Below are positions 1 through 9,180 of a DNA stretch of 64,000 nucleotides, one piece after another. Positions within the stretch are counted from its first letter, which is position 1. Each line of letters begins with the position of its first letter. Location: contig NMRA01000156.1 of NCBI GenBank assembly GCA_002633005.1, forward strand, positions 524,488-588,487, given 5' to 3'. A program made the position numbers and the translations under genes. The notes below the pieces were generated by a model. The model ran no database searches. It saw only the letters and a program-made list of their open reading frames with translations, and was not told the origin of the DNA. The stretch comes from Phoronis australis. Taxonomy: Eukaryota > Phoronida > Phoronidae.

Positions 1-527
1 ACTTGAGATCATCACGTTGCGATTTTCCAGAAAGAGGGGCGGCATTGTTTCGGAGCGTTCACATATTACGTCATCACTCGAGGGGAGGTGGTTTGGAAAA
101 GATGGCAATTTATGACAGGGGAGGCGGTTAGACTCGTGGTGACGTCATCCTGTGGTTTATTAGAATATCTCCATCACGGTACATATCGTTGGGAAACTGG
201 TTCACCTTGTAGCAGAATTAATTCCAAAACCGGGACAAATCGTTTCACGCTTCCAAGATTTGATGATATTTCTCTAGGCTTACCTTATAAACATGTACAC
301 AGACAACCCCACTGCTTTACTGCCTATCACTGACAATCATTACCTTGACCAATCACAGCAGGACATCATGACTCTCAGGACATCCATCGACATGCGTGGT
401 CATGTTTGCGGGGGATAGGATTTATATTGTGATGTTGTTTCGCATATATGCAATGTATTAAATATGCCAGAGTTGTTTAACTTTGCTTTCACGTTATACC
501 TTAAGTTTAATTCAAGATTTGAGGAGA
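1..527. other. Non-coding flank, no gene seen
   Basis: The short open frames here have no splice context, no recognisable motif and no codon-like composition. I see no RNA gene. The segment ends at the target-site duplication of the transposon copy that begins at 528. Confidence 0.5.
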
Positions 528-761
528 GTTTGCATGCGCGCACCCAGGGGGGGGGGTCAGGGAGCGAAGTGGGTAAAAAGGTCAAGCTTACAGAAACAAA
601 AAGTCCGAGACAAAAGTCCACTAAAAAGGCGCAGACGCACAGTTCAAAGACCTGAAGGTGGTACCCATTTTTTTAGTCCTCCCGCTTTTTTATGAGCAAA
701 AGGTCCACTTTGTGAGAGATTCGAGCACCCCATATTAAAGGCTGGGAGCGCGCATGGTTTG
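528..761. mobile_element. MITE copy A: 15-bp TIRs, 5-bp TSD GTTTG
   Basis: A 224-bp element (533-756) starts CATGCGCGCACCCAG and ends CTGGGAGCGCGCATG, so its ends are inverted repeats matching at 14 of 15 bases. It is flanked by a perfect 5-bp direct repeat, GTTTG, at 528-532 and 757-761. It has no coding capacity, so it must be mobilised by enzymes encoded elsewhere. A second copy at 10433-10675 shares both ends and much of the interior, for example the GCGAAGTGGG and AAAAGTCCACTAAA blocks. A 5-bp duplication with GCGCGC-containing ends does not match a superfamily that I can name with confidence. Confidence 0.8.
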
Positions 762-768
762 GTGTGTC

Positions 769-925
769 ATACGCGGTGATATCTTGCGTGATCTTGTGGT
801 TTCGCAAACGCACACTTAGGCTAAAGCATCTCGCGAGTTGAACTAGTACGGTCACGTGCTTGGCTTGCAATGTATGGTATATCTCGAGAAATTTTGCGTG
901 ATCTTGCGTTTTTGCGAGGTTCTCG
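769..925. repeat. Dispersed repeat with TATCTCGCG-type core, diverged copy
   Basis: The block from 843 (CTAGTACGGTCACGTGCT, then TATATCTCGAG and GCGTGATCTTGCG) aligns with the cores at 5117-5190 and 10889-10961. The 769-800 stretch (ACGCGGTGATATCTTGCG) is a second partial match. It lies just downstream of MITE copy A, and the 10889 copy lies about 200 bp downstream of MITE copy B. Confidence 0.45.
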
Positions 926-930
926 AGTCC

Positions 931-1791
931 ACCGAAGGCACGCCGGTTCTTTTGCACGCTGTGAACATTACAGTGAATGAAAAATCACAGTATCGAGCCC
1001 TTAGCTCACGCTCATATTTCTTGACTTCATCTTTGGCAGGGTTCTGCTACATGAGTAGGTCTACAGTCATCACATACTACAGTACATCAGTAAAAAACAG
1101 GGTTTAATAGTGACGTCATCACATTGATGCACGCGAACAATTTTTTAAGAATGTGATATGACTGCGGTAACTGTTCATGACTTCGTCCACACTTTTTTGC
1201 GTAACCGAACCTTTGAATTGTCAGTGTTGCTGCGGCCGTCAGAATAACGTGGGAGGATTCCAACAGACGGATCGCAGCTGGGACAGAGATAACGACCCTG
1301 TTACACAGCGTGTGGTTATTAAAGGTGACAATTCTAGTCACGTGGTACAGTGCAAATGTCGTTCCTTTTACAGGTGTTGGTTTGAATGAATACGAGGGCC
1401 CAAACGGCCTAATGTTCGAGCTTAAACTCAGACTCTGACTCGAAATGTAAACTTGCATGTCACCCTGTTTAGCTGACTAAAAATTAAAATCGAGCTAGGC
1501 CTTCTTATTCTCGTAAAATAAATTTGATTAAATTCCCGTGATAGGGTAATATATGTAACCAACTCGAGTCGCAGGAAATGTGCACATGTGCCATTTTTGA
1601 ATTCCCAATTTTAGGGTTTGTGAACCTCAATATCCGTGATCGAAATTGTTACCATTACTCTACAGCATTCCGTTGCTTCATAGCATTTGTCCCACGTTGA
1701 CAGCGAGACCACAGTTGCACGCTTGCCTTTCACGAACATCTGTACGATTATTTGATCTACTTGTCAAGATCGAAAAATGAATAATTGAAAA
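931..1791. other. Non-coding, no gene seen
   Basis: No spliced or open coding segment is convincing. At 1591-1615 the string CCATTTTTGAATTCCC followed by AATTT recurs at 34888-34910, a small dispersed repeat. Confidence 0.4.
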
Positions 1792-2597
1792 ATGGCAACT
1801 GACCTGAAAATGAAGAAATGGCTACAGGAGGAGAAATCCGACTACACTTCGTCGACTAAGATGACAATTCGTAAGCTTTTTTTCAGTTACCAAACGACAA
1901 GATGCCTTGGATTTCAAAACCTCTTAAACTGGAAGTTATTTACTCTAAACTTACCGTGTTTTAAAACCTCGTTTCTTGCTTATTTCAGTCCCTGAGGAAA
2001 GCAAACTTTCAAAAAGCGTTCTCCTAAGTTCATGGACCGTCAGCCAAGGAACAATGGTGAGAAATAAAATGTAGTTACCAAAAATTTCTCTTGAATTTAT
2101 TGTAGTTTGTAAATCATCATGAGTAAAGCGGGATTGAGCCTCGTTTTTTATTTCATTTAGGATCGGTCAACATGATCTATTCTTCTGCTTCCATATGCCT
2201 GCTCTTGTAACAGTCTTAGTCATTGTTTTGTAAAACACTGAACTCAACGGCCTGGTAACTAGTTACACACGTGTAAAAATGTACGTAGCTCCGATCTAGT
2301 CTTTTCATTTTGTGTCTCATTTCAGTTTTACTTCTCCCTATCACTGAAAAGTGTCCCCAGGTTGCCACTCANNNNCCCCCCACACACACACACACACACA
2401 TACAACCTTCACGCATATGGGCTCACGCATCGTGCACACCAAGAAGTTGGCGAGAAATTAACATAACGGGTAGAGGAATTGTCAGGCTTGCAGAACACGA
2501 TCGAATTCGTGTGACAGCGAGCCGAGGAACATCGAGAGTGACGGGTATCATCAAGCTTTTGGTGTATCGTTTAAGACGCAGTGGGCTGAGAGAATAA
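1792..2597 (+). CDS. Small three-exon gene of unknown function
   Basis: Proposed exons are 1792-1870, 1989-2056 and 2326-2597. Exon 1 opens with an ATG after an A-rich leader and codes for a charged peptide (MATDLKMKKWLQEEKSDY...). It ends at TTC|GTAAGC in phase 1. Exon 2 is preceded by CTTATTTCAG, joins in frame and ends ATG|GTGAGA. Exon 3 follows GTCTCATTTCAG. Exon 2 is 68 bases long, so including or skipping it changes the exon 3 frame. A 4-base assembly gap and a CA repeat inside exon 3 leave the true frame open. One exon 3 frame runs to a TAA at 2595-2597 and ends in a basic Arg-rich tail. I recognise no domain. The splice signals are the main evidence, and the product is unknown. Confidence 0.42.
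2372..2400. repeat. Assembly gap next to a (CA)n microsatellite
   Basis: Four N bases at 2372-2375 are followed by CCCCC and about ten CA units. The gap size is probably arbitrary and lies inside a predicted exon, so the reading frame across it cannot be trusted. Confidence 0.9.
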
Positions 2598-2654
2598 AGG
2601 GGTGGAGATTCGGGGTCGACCTACTTTTTCATTTAGTGTTGACATTGCAATAAA
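2593..2654 (+). terminator. Candidate poly(A) signals for the 1792-2597 gene
   Basis: An AATAAA at 2593-2598 overlaps the TAA stop codon. A second AATAAA lies at 2649-2654. Either could end the small plus-strand transcript. The second is the better placed because it leaves a short 3' UTR. Confidence 0.35.
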
Positions 2655-2659
2655 TTCAA

Positions 2660-3576
2660 TTTTTGAAACAAGCTAAGCCAAAACTACATTATAATGATTA
2701 TTCCGAACATTTTAAAATTTGAGCCGTAATGTTCCGTTTCTGCATGCTAAAATCAACAATTGTCAGTTCCCATCTAATTTTTTCAGACAGAAAGACCAAT
2801 TTTTCTCTCGAAATTTTATGGTACAGTTTAAATTTCTTAATTTAAAAATGCTCACGGTTCACCACGTTACATACATGTATTGATGTAATGCAAAATGTTA
2901 AGATATTCTTAATGTGAAAGTATGAAAGATTTGAAGTTAAGATAGTCAATCTTTATCACCTTTTTGTGTGTGATTCATGATTTTTTACAAAAAAATGTTT
3001 TCAAATTACACCTATGAAAGATTTGTAAATGTGTTATCAACTAAATTAATGACATTGTCAGTTTGGTAATAAATTTCCGTTTACAACATTGAAATGTTTA
3101 AAATTGTAGTTCGGAATATCACCTGTGACGTAATTTCGCTGTCAGCGAGTGTCTGAGTGTTGGGAAGATTAAACGCACATGAGCACCAAGTGGATCTCAG
3201 TTTACGTTATTTCCACCTTTTTGTAAATGTGTTTTAAAACAAGTACATTTTATTCCTAAGGGACTGGGAGCTGTGCTTTTTGCGGAAACATTTATTTTTT
3301 ACTTCTGAATACCTTTTCACCAAAAAAACTACCTAAGTATCTATGTAAGGTATGTGCGACGCAAAATTTTAATGATTTTAATGTCCCGTGGAATCGAATC
3401 CAGTTTGCCGCCATGGCTGTCAAAATAACTGCCAGATCGTGCTCATCTGAAATAGCGCAAAATACTATCTTTGTGACGAAATATCTACACATTCTTTATT
3501 GTGAACGATTCGCCTAAAATTATCTCTTAAGGTTATGAAGGAGATTAGCAAAATGTCCAAATTTTGCTAACTTTGG
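2660..3576. other. AT-rich non-coding, no gene seen
   Basis: Only short open frames without splice sites or motifs are present. Confidence 0.4.
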
Positions 3577-3990
3577 ATCATCACATCTCATAAATGTCTG
3601 ATTGGATTCGTATGAAACTTTCGGATGCTATGCTTATTGCAGTGGTCTTCTAAATACTACTAGGAATAGTATTTAAACGTAAAACAAACAAAAGCTGAAT
3701 AAACGAAATGATAATTTAGAAAACTATTCCGAGATTTCATACTGAACATTTATATCAAATAAGGAAATTTGATAATGTTATTGATACCATTGTTTTCCCA
3801 TCAATGTACCAATCCGTTTTGGTAAATTTTACTAAAAGACATGACCACATGACCAAAGTGACGGCACACCAGTAAAAAGACTAAAATCACTAAATTCTAT
3901 AGACTTTCTACATGCAGAAAACATACATTTTAGGGAATTGATGTTTATAGTTTGTAGATATGTGCCTAAGTACACAGACTTGTCAATAAT
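3577..3990. repeat. Dispersed repeat family R1, copy 1
   Basis: The segment starting TCATCACATCTCATAAATG and continuing through GGATTCGTATGAAACTTTC matches 15041-15240 and 38499-38785. All three then share a similar ATGCTATGC-type block and a TAATTTAGA block. Copies 1 and 3 also share an ACAGACTTGT-like block (3975, 38753). Divergence is visible, so the copies are old. Confidence 0.5.
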
Positions 3991-4142
3991 GTCCTGCATA
4001 AGCTTACCTGAGTACACCAGAAATAGTTTTGTAAGCTTTCTCTGGTTTACCACCCACAGCCTATAGTATGATTATGATAGACAACGTTTACAACAACGAG
4101 CGACACCTCGTGGATCTCTGTAGCGCAGGTGTTACACTCCTT

Positions 4143-4169
4143 CACAGTGCTACAAAAGGTAGCACTGTG
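4143..4169. repeat. Perfect 11-bp hairpin bounded by CACAGTG
   Basis: CACAGTGCTAC, loop AAAAG, GTAGCACTGTG. Both arms match perfectly. The outer seven bases are the heptamer found at RAG recombination signals and in Transib transposon ends. No target duplication is visible around it, so a transposon origin is only a possibility. Confidence 0.6.
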
Positions 4170-4447
4170 GAATGTTGCTTATCATGGCTTCTCATTGGAA
4201 ACCGACGTCATAACATTTAGTCATTCCCACTGATTGAAATTTAGGAAGCCTTTTTCAGTTTACTGTTAAGTAGTATGACGATCACCTTTGACTTGAATAG
4301 TTGCAATATATTAAAACATGCAGTGATCAAAGTAAACAAAATCAAGCAAACCCCGATCCCGTGGCGAAGCCCAAACAAGGACAGTTCATCGAAGATGTGT
4401 GCTATTGGTGGCGATGTGATCGATAAACTTCCGACAACGCATGCGCA

Positions 4448-4687
4448 TTGATGCCCAAACACGGAATTCCCTGTGTCGTTCATCATGTTGCCACAGGGCC
4501 ACTTTTCAGTATAGTCGGCGCTGTGTCAGAGGGTAGTGTTGAACTCCGCAAGCAAATTGCATTGTGGAAGTGTCGTGACTTGGTCATGTGCACTGACGAA
4601 GTGTCAATTCTTCCAGAAATCATTCCTCATCTGAGTAAGGAGCTACCTGTGATCAAGATAATTAAAGGAGAATGCCACCCGATTTAA
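4448..4687 (+). CDS. ORF of about 78 codons, possible ANL-enzyme fragment
   Basis: From the ATG at 4451 the frame stays open to the TAA ending at 4687. Composition is protein-like, with a run reading ELRKQIALWKCRDLVMCTDE and then LPEIIPHLSKELPVIKII. The order of features (a small-residue segment, an ELxxQ helix, a short strand ending in TDE, an LP..ELP..K.I strand) resembles the early part of adenylate-forming enzymes such as acyl-CoA ligases, but the conserved NP-containing loop is absent. I see no flanking splice sites that would extend it. It could be a decayed exon, part of a mobile element, or an unrelated orphan. The family guess is weak. Confidence 0.25.
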   Translation: MMPKHGIPCVVHHVATGPLFSIVGAVSEGSVELRKQIALWKCRDLVMCTDEVSILPEIIPHLSKELPVIKIIKGECHPI

Positions 4688-4773
4688 TTAATCTTTTTTA
4701 CCGTCTTAATCGGTACATATCCACATCGCCTCGCATACGGTCGACCTTGCCTTGCCGAAAGGTATCGCGTTAA

Positions 4774-4812
4774 CATTTCTCACCTTCCTCACGGTGAGGA
4801 AGGTGAGAAATG
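4774..4812. repeat. 39-bp perfect palindrome
   Basis: A 19-base arm (4774-4792, CATTTCTCACCTTCCTCAC) is followed by one G and then its exact reverse complement (4794-4812). Such a compact perfect palindrome can extrude as a hairpin. It could be a foldback insertion, a repair or replication artefact, or an assembly or library artefact. Confidence 0.85.
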
Positions 4813-4854
4813 ACGCAGCGACATCAGTGGTTCATTTGCATAGTGAATACCGCT

Positions 4855-5039
4855 ATGTTGCGGCGCATCGTTCCCGCTTGTCCGAACTATCCAGCTGCGG
4901 AGAAAGCGGGTATATCGTTTTTCGACTTCCTCGAGAGCCCGAAATGCTTAGGAAGTGGCTCGCTGTAGTGAAGAATGAAAAGTACGCTATAAATAGCAAG
5001 TATGAGGCCGTGAAACATCCCCGTGTCTGTGGCCTGTAG
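4855..5039 (+). pseudogene. THAP zinc-finger domain relic, frameshifted
   Basis: Two overlapping frames together give the layout of a THAP DNA-binding domain (C-x2-4-C ... FP ... W ... VC-x2-HF). In the frame of the ATG at 4855 I read IVPACPNY and then GISFFDF. In the next frame I read FRLPREPEMLRKW and end with HPRVCGL followed directly by TAG. The switch falls near the T run at 4918-4922. The first metal-binding Cys appears replaced by Arg (CGC), and the final His-Phe is missing because of the stop. THAP domains occur in host factors and in P-element-like transposases, and I cannot tell which this was. Neighbours are a palindrome upstream and an inverted-repeat element downstream. Confidence 0.5.
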
Positions 5040-5074
5040 TCGTCGCCACAGTGAGTGTGACGAATGCCGGCGTG

Positions 5075-5215
5075 CGTTCAGTAGACGCTAGGACCTACGC
5101 TAGGACCTAGCAAACAGCTAGTCAAGGTCACGTGCTCTTATTTAAAATACACGGTAATATCTCGCGTAATCTCGCAAAGTCGTGCTTTTAAGCTAGGTCC
5201 TAGCGTTACTGAACG
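5075..5215. mobile_element. Small inverted-repeat element with duplicated left end
   Basis: The left end CGTTCAGTAGACGCTAGGAC (5075-5094) matches, with one extra base, the reverse complement of the right end, GTCCTAGCGTTACTGAACG. In the left end a 12-bp unit (CGCTAGGACCTA) is present twice in tandem. The interior carries the TATCTCGCGTAATCTCGCAA core shared with 10889-10961. No clear target duplication is visible, so the exact ends are uncertain. Confidence 0.5.
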
Positions 5216-5229
5216 GGAGGCTGGCTTAC

Positions 5230-5422
5230 CAAATAACTATCCATACGTTCCATTGCCTGAGCTTGTTCACTGCGCCTCTTTAGCATTTCTTCATCACTGT
5301 ATTCCGGTTCGAACTGATAGCCTGTGAAACTTGACGATCCACTTGCGAAGTCGTAGTCGAATGAGCTCTCGTCTACAGTCGGGATTGCGAGTTGCCCGTG
5401 TTGACGTTTATTATTGACCGTT
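5230..5422 (-). CDS. Coding exon, P2X7-like C-terminal-domain orphan type (partial)
   Basis: On the minus strand an exon bounded by ATTTTGAAACAG (acceptor) and TTG|GTAAGC (donor) gives 64 open codons. They include FDYDFASGSS, then GYQFEPEYSDEEMLKRR and a helical SEQAQAMERM tail. The [PG]Y.FEP.YSDEE pattern is what I recall directly preceding the Cys-rich zinc-binding domain in many invertebrate and fish proteins annotated as P2X purinoceptor 7-like, which are intracellular-domain orphans rather than channels. The expected downstream Cys-rich exon (CxCGxC ... CC) is not visible at lower coordinates in this window, and there is no start codon in the exon. It may be a real partial gene or a fragment. 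An inverted-repeat element abuts the donor side. Confidence 0.4.
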
Positions 5423-5425
5423 CTG

Positions 5426-6195
5426 TTTCAAAATGAATTATTCTCACCCGAACCAATACTTATATAAAACTGAAACAAAGTCTGTCTCATTAGATACAAT
5501 TTGTAATTCCTTTGGAGTGTACGTGTGTGCAAATAATTTGAGAACTGAGCCAGCAATGAATAAATCACTGCGTTCCGATCCACTGGCTAGGACAACAAGC
5601 GTCTGTTTTGTCTGTTTAGAACTCAAAAAATCACAAGTGTATACAACGCAGATCTAGGTTCTCCTGTCTGCATTTCACGGAAAATACTTCAAATTTATCT
5701 CCGAACAGATCCCAAACTTCTGCTACGGACCTTCGTTGGTAAATTGGCCTGCCCGCGAACTTTGTAGCGGGCTACGATGTGTCCAAATACCAATAAATCC
5801 GTAACAGCGAAATAAAACAACACCTTTTTATAAGAACTCCGTGTATTTTTAAGGGTTTTACATCGACGTTTGATGATTCATTGGTGTTATATGATGAATT
5901 CAAGCTGACACCAGTAACCCGTGTTGTGAACTGCTGAACAGACTGGGTGTGAAACCAATGACATCATTGAATAATTTCAACACCTCCGTCTGCCGTCAGG
6001 TGTCAGGTAATGCAACCGAACGTGCCGTTATCGAGTAGAACTAGTCGATCTAAATTGATACAAAATATGTTGTTTTTGGGTGGCATGCTCCTTTAAGTAA
6101 AGTTGCCAGATCAAAGGTGGGTTATTACCGTTTTTGTGTCCTGGTAGCTGTAGCGTCTGCCAATAGATGGCGCGTGGAGTGTCCTTGAAGATGTC
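5426..6195. other. Non-coding, no gene seen
   Basis: A short hairpin GCCCGC...GCGGGC lies near 5750. Other open frames are short and have no supporting signals. Confidence 0.4.
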
Positions 6196-6773
6196 CTCGC
6201 TGGTTCCCTGCGTGCCGCTAGGTGGTCGGTAACCAGCACGCAGGTATCACTTAATTTTCCTCGGGAAATATTTCACACCGGCGTTTCTGATTGGCTAGTC
6301 GAATTCCCAACACGCAGCGCTTTGCGCATGCAAACTGGCATGACTGATGAACTAGTGAAGTGAAATGTGGTCTGTTGTATAGACAAATCAGTGCTTAATA
6401 TTCATCGTTCAGGAAATATGAATCCTAGAAATTGTTGTTGCGCCTTTTCGGCCGCGGGAGTGCATCTTTCTGCTTTCGATGACTTATGTTTACGATACTG
6501 CTCTGTATTCATGCAGTAGTGAATAACACACCGGTTAAAGTGGCCAGATATGTGTTTATTTCTCATGTACGTGCTTCAAGCACGTTACTATTAAACATCA
6601 CTGCAGAAACGAAATAGTTGTGCGACGCCACTTGCTTTTTTGACAAGGCTAAAAATCGTTCAGTCCTTCATTTTTTCACGGTGTTGTAAAGCTAACCAAT
6701 CGGACTGCTGAGGTTAAGCGCGTGCCACTGCGTGATACCTGCGTGCTGGCTAGGCACGCAGGGAACCAGCGAG
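6196..6773. mobile_element. Foldback element with inverted ends rich in CTGCGTGC
   Basis: The 21 bases at 6196-6216 (ending GGTTCCCTGCGTGCC) are the exact reverse complement of 6753-6773. The 18 bases at 6233-6250 (CCAGCACGCAGGTATCAC) are the exact reverse complement of 6732-6749. Within each arm the CCTGCGTGC and GCACGCAGG halves are themselves palindromic, so each end can also fold on its own. The left arm has 16 bases between the halves and the right only 3, so one arm has gained or lost sequence. The roughly 480-bp interior shows no gene. It is probably a non-autonomous DNA element. Confidence 0.65.
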
Positions 6774-8319
6774 TGGCGCTATATAGTTTATTCGTGCCAT
6801 TTGCGCCTGCTGGATTGGCTGGACATTTAGAGATTTGGTGTATGTGTGGTGGCTGGGAATGGCATTTGTTTATGTTTTTGAACCTGCATGTTTTTGAAAA
6901 AATCCAGGTTGTTGCCCCCTTGACCTATTTTTCTTGCAACCGTGGCTGTTCGTAAACGCTCTACCATTTCCTGTAGGCAAGGCAAGTTTTGGCTGGAAAT
7001 TCAGGTACCCCTCAGACTATTCAGGTTAGCAAAAAACGGTCTGGTCGACACACATCTTCCTCCCAATGTTTGGAATCTGGAGTGTGATGTCTGCTGGAGA
7101 CTAGTAGTTGTATGCGAGTCGTGGTTTGGGGGTTGAAAACTGCCAATTTTGTGTATTTTTGCTCGTTTTTTTTGCATGGCCGGCTATGTTTGCTGTTGGC
7201 ATAAAAGCAAAAAAATACGCACTCTGAATGCAAGTTTTTTTAGATTGCAGGCAAGCCTTATGTATGACCAGTAGCTGCATATATTTCATAGTTCATGGTT
7301 TTGTTGTTGAAAAGAAATAAACTGCTTTCCCTCAGTTCACCCTGCCTGGGGAGGCAAAAATGAGGAAAACCTTTGAGTGCCACCTCTACCGTCCAAGTCG
7401 TGTATGAATACTGCATTTTAGATTCACTTTTCTTCTATTTTATCGTTTTGGAATATTTTATTCACGACTGAGATACGCAGTGCTATAAAGGAAGGTTCAC
7501 TGATGCTGATAACATGGTTATTTGTCAAAACAAGGCAAATGGTGGTTTTGAGCACTTAAATAAAATAAAACAGAGTTTGTTATTCGTTTAAACTGTGATT
7601 TTAGTGCGCGGTGGATACAGACAAAATTTAAAAATAATTGACTGAGAAAATCTTGCAATACCCATAACACGTAACGGGTGTTTTAGGAATTACCTAGTTC
7701 TTACTATAGAAATAGATTTTCAGGCAAAATGTTAGCTACCAGTATTTGTTTACTTAAAAGATATGTGATTTTTTATTTCAGTTAAATACGTTTGCGCTTA
7801 GCTGCACTTTTAGTAAATTTAAATCAATCGAGATTTTAGCAACCGCGAGTATAATGCAATGGCAATTAATTTCCATCGAAAGCAAGCCTTCGTGAACAGA
7901 AGAAAGAGAATTTCAGATAATTTGAGCGTATCTCTAGATTTTTTTTGACTGTCTGAACTGAGTAAGTGCTGGCGTTCAGACGAACACTACAAAATCCACG
8001 AGGATGCAGTTTCTACCAATGCCAAAGCTCGACAGATAAGACATACCGCTTTTTATTCCTCAGTGACGAGGATATGCGCATTGCATACTCGTATGTAACC
8101 TTGAACTATACAAAGAACTGTGGTGAGGACAAATCACCATTGATTAGGATGTGCCAATGCCTCGAGCATAAAACACGTTGTTCGACAGGCGTCGCGCGGG
8201 TCTTAAGAGGAATATTGTCTTCCAGATAAACTGTTTTCCCAAGCATGATTTTCAGGTGTTTGATCATGAAAGCGTACCTTTAAATACATTGAATTAGCTA
8301 ATATTTGACCGCCTTCCAG
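6774..8319. other. Non-coding, no gene supported
   Basis: Open frames here (for example around 6942-7136 and 7966-8229) have no motif. Isolated splice-like sites occur (GA|GTAAGT at 7958, an acceptor CCTCAG near 8062), but joining them gives early stops. I see no RNA gene. Confidence 0.35.
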
Positions 8320-8572
8320 AATGAAGAAGAATCGAGCAACGAACCTCATCAGGGCGAAGAATTTCGGCACGAAAAATCAGTGAGTAAAAGTATCGGAGAA
8401 CGCGAACCTACCGACAGAAATTTAATTTGTGAATTCAAGTTATTTTAGTACAATTAAATCATTTCTGTACAGTTATTTCACTATGACTCATTTTTCTTTT
8501 ACTTACAGGACTACGGCTAGGAGACACAGAAAGCAAAAGAAATGCGATGACGTCAAATGTAGCTTTTCGTAG
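8320..8572 (+). CDS. Candidate two-exon small basic peptide gene
   Basis: An exon at 8320-8379 lies between GCCTTCCAG and TCA|GTGAGT. The next starts at 8509 after TTTTACTTACAG. From the ATG at 8321, splicing gives a 40-residue very basic peptide (MKKNRATNLIRAKNFGTKNQ..., then TARRHRKQKKC) ending at the TAG at 8570-8572. A second frame also stays open across the same junction: it starts NEEESSNEPHQGEEF and runs to about 8690, which suits an internal or terminal exon of a longer protein. The splice sites are good but the product and frame are unresolved. No family is recognised. Confidence 0.28.
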
Positions 8573-8787
8573 TTGTGGGCGGTTTCAGTTATTTTATGTT
8601 GCTGGCAAACGGCTAACGGGTACCGGAAGGAAATGTCCAGTGCGATCACGGTTTAGGAAATTTTGTGAATTTGTCAAATACCATCCGTAGTAGGATGTGA
8701 GAATATATGGAATATTCCCATTAGAAATTGTACGGCTGGTTTTGACATTGCACTGAGTTGCATGACGTTAAAATGCGAAACGCTAAT

Positions 8788-9180
8788 GTCTCAGAATTCT
8801 GACACATGTTTACGGAAATCGCCGGAATATCACGAGTAATATAATTTTGAAATTTTTGCAGTTTTGTATAAAAATGAAAACTAACGGTACATTGTACCAA
8901 TTTAGGCCTAAATTTTTGCAAAAAAATATGCATTTTGAGTCGTAACATATTAATTTCTAATGACAAAGAAGTGAAAATAAGTACGCGAACAATCTTTATT
9001 TCAAACACTAACCAAAACAATGTCTTTTGCTTCATGAATGGCAGCAAAAACGCCTGTGAAAAGAATTAAAATCTGCCTTTGTTTTAATGACGTCAAGGCA
9101 GCGGCTAATCATTTCGGAGAGGTCAAGCCTCAAATGGCTAAACCGATCAGCGCCATTTTGAGGCTTAGGGACGAGGCTGA
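8788..9180. repeat. Dispersed repeat family R2, copy 1
   Basis: The stretch CAAATGGCTAAACCGATCAG plus CGCCAT (9131-9156) recurs exactly at 19083-19108. It is bracketed here by an inverted pair AAGCCTCAAA/TTTGAGGCTT (9125-9166). A TCAGAATTCTGACACAT palindromic block at 8791 also recurs upstream of the second copy (19043). The second copy is shorter between these two blocks. Confidence 0.6.

Noticed and set aside
8721-9047. Minus-strand frame of 108 codons
   Set aside because: Lies across the R2 repeat. AT-rich chance frame with no motif.
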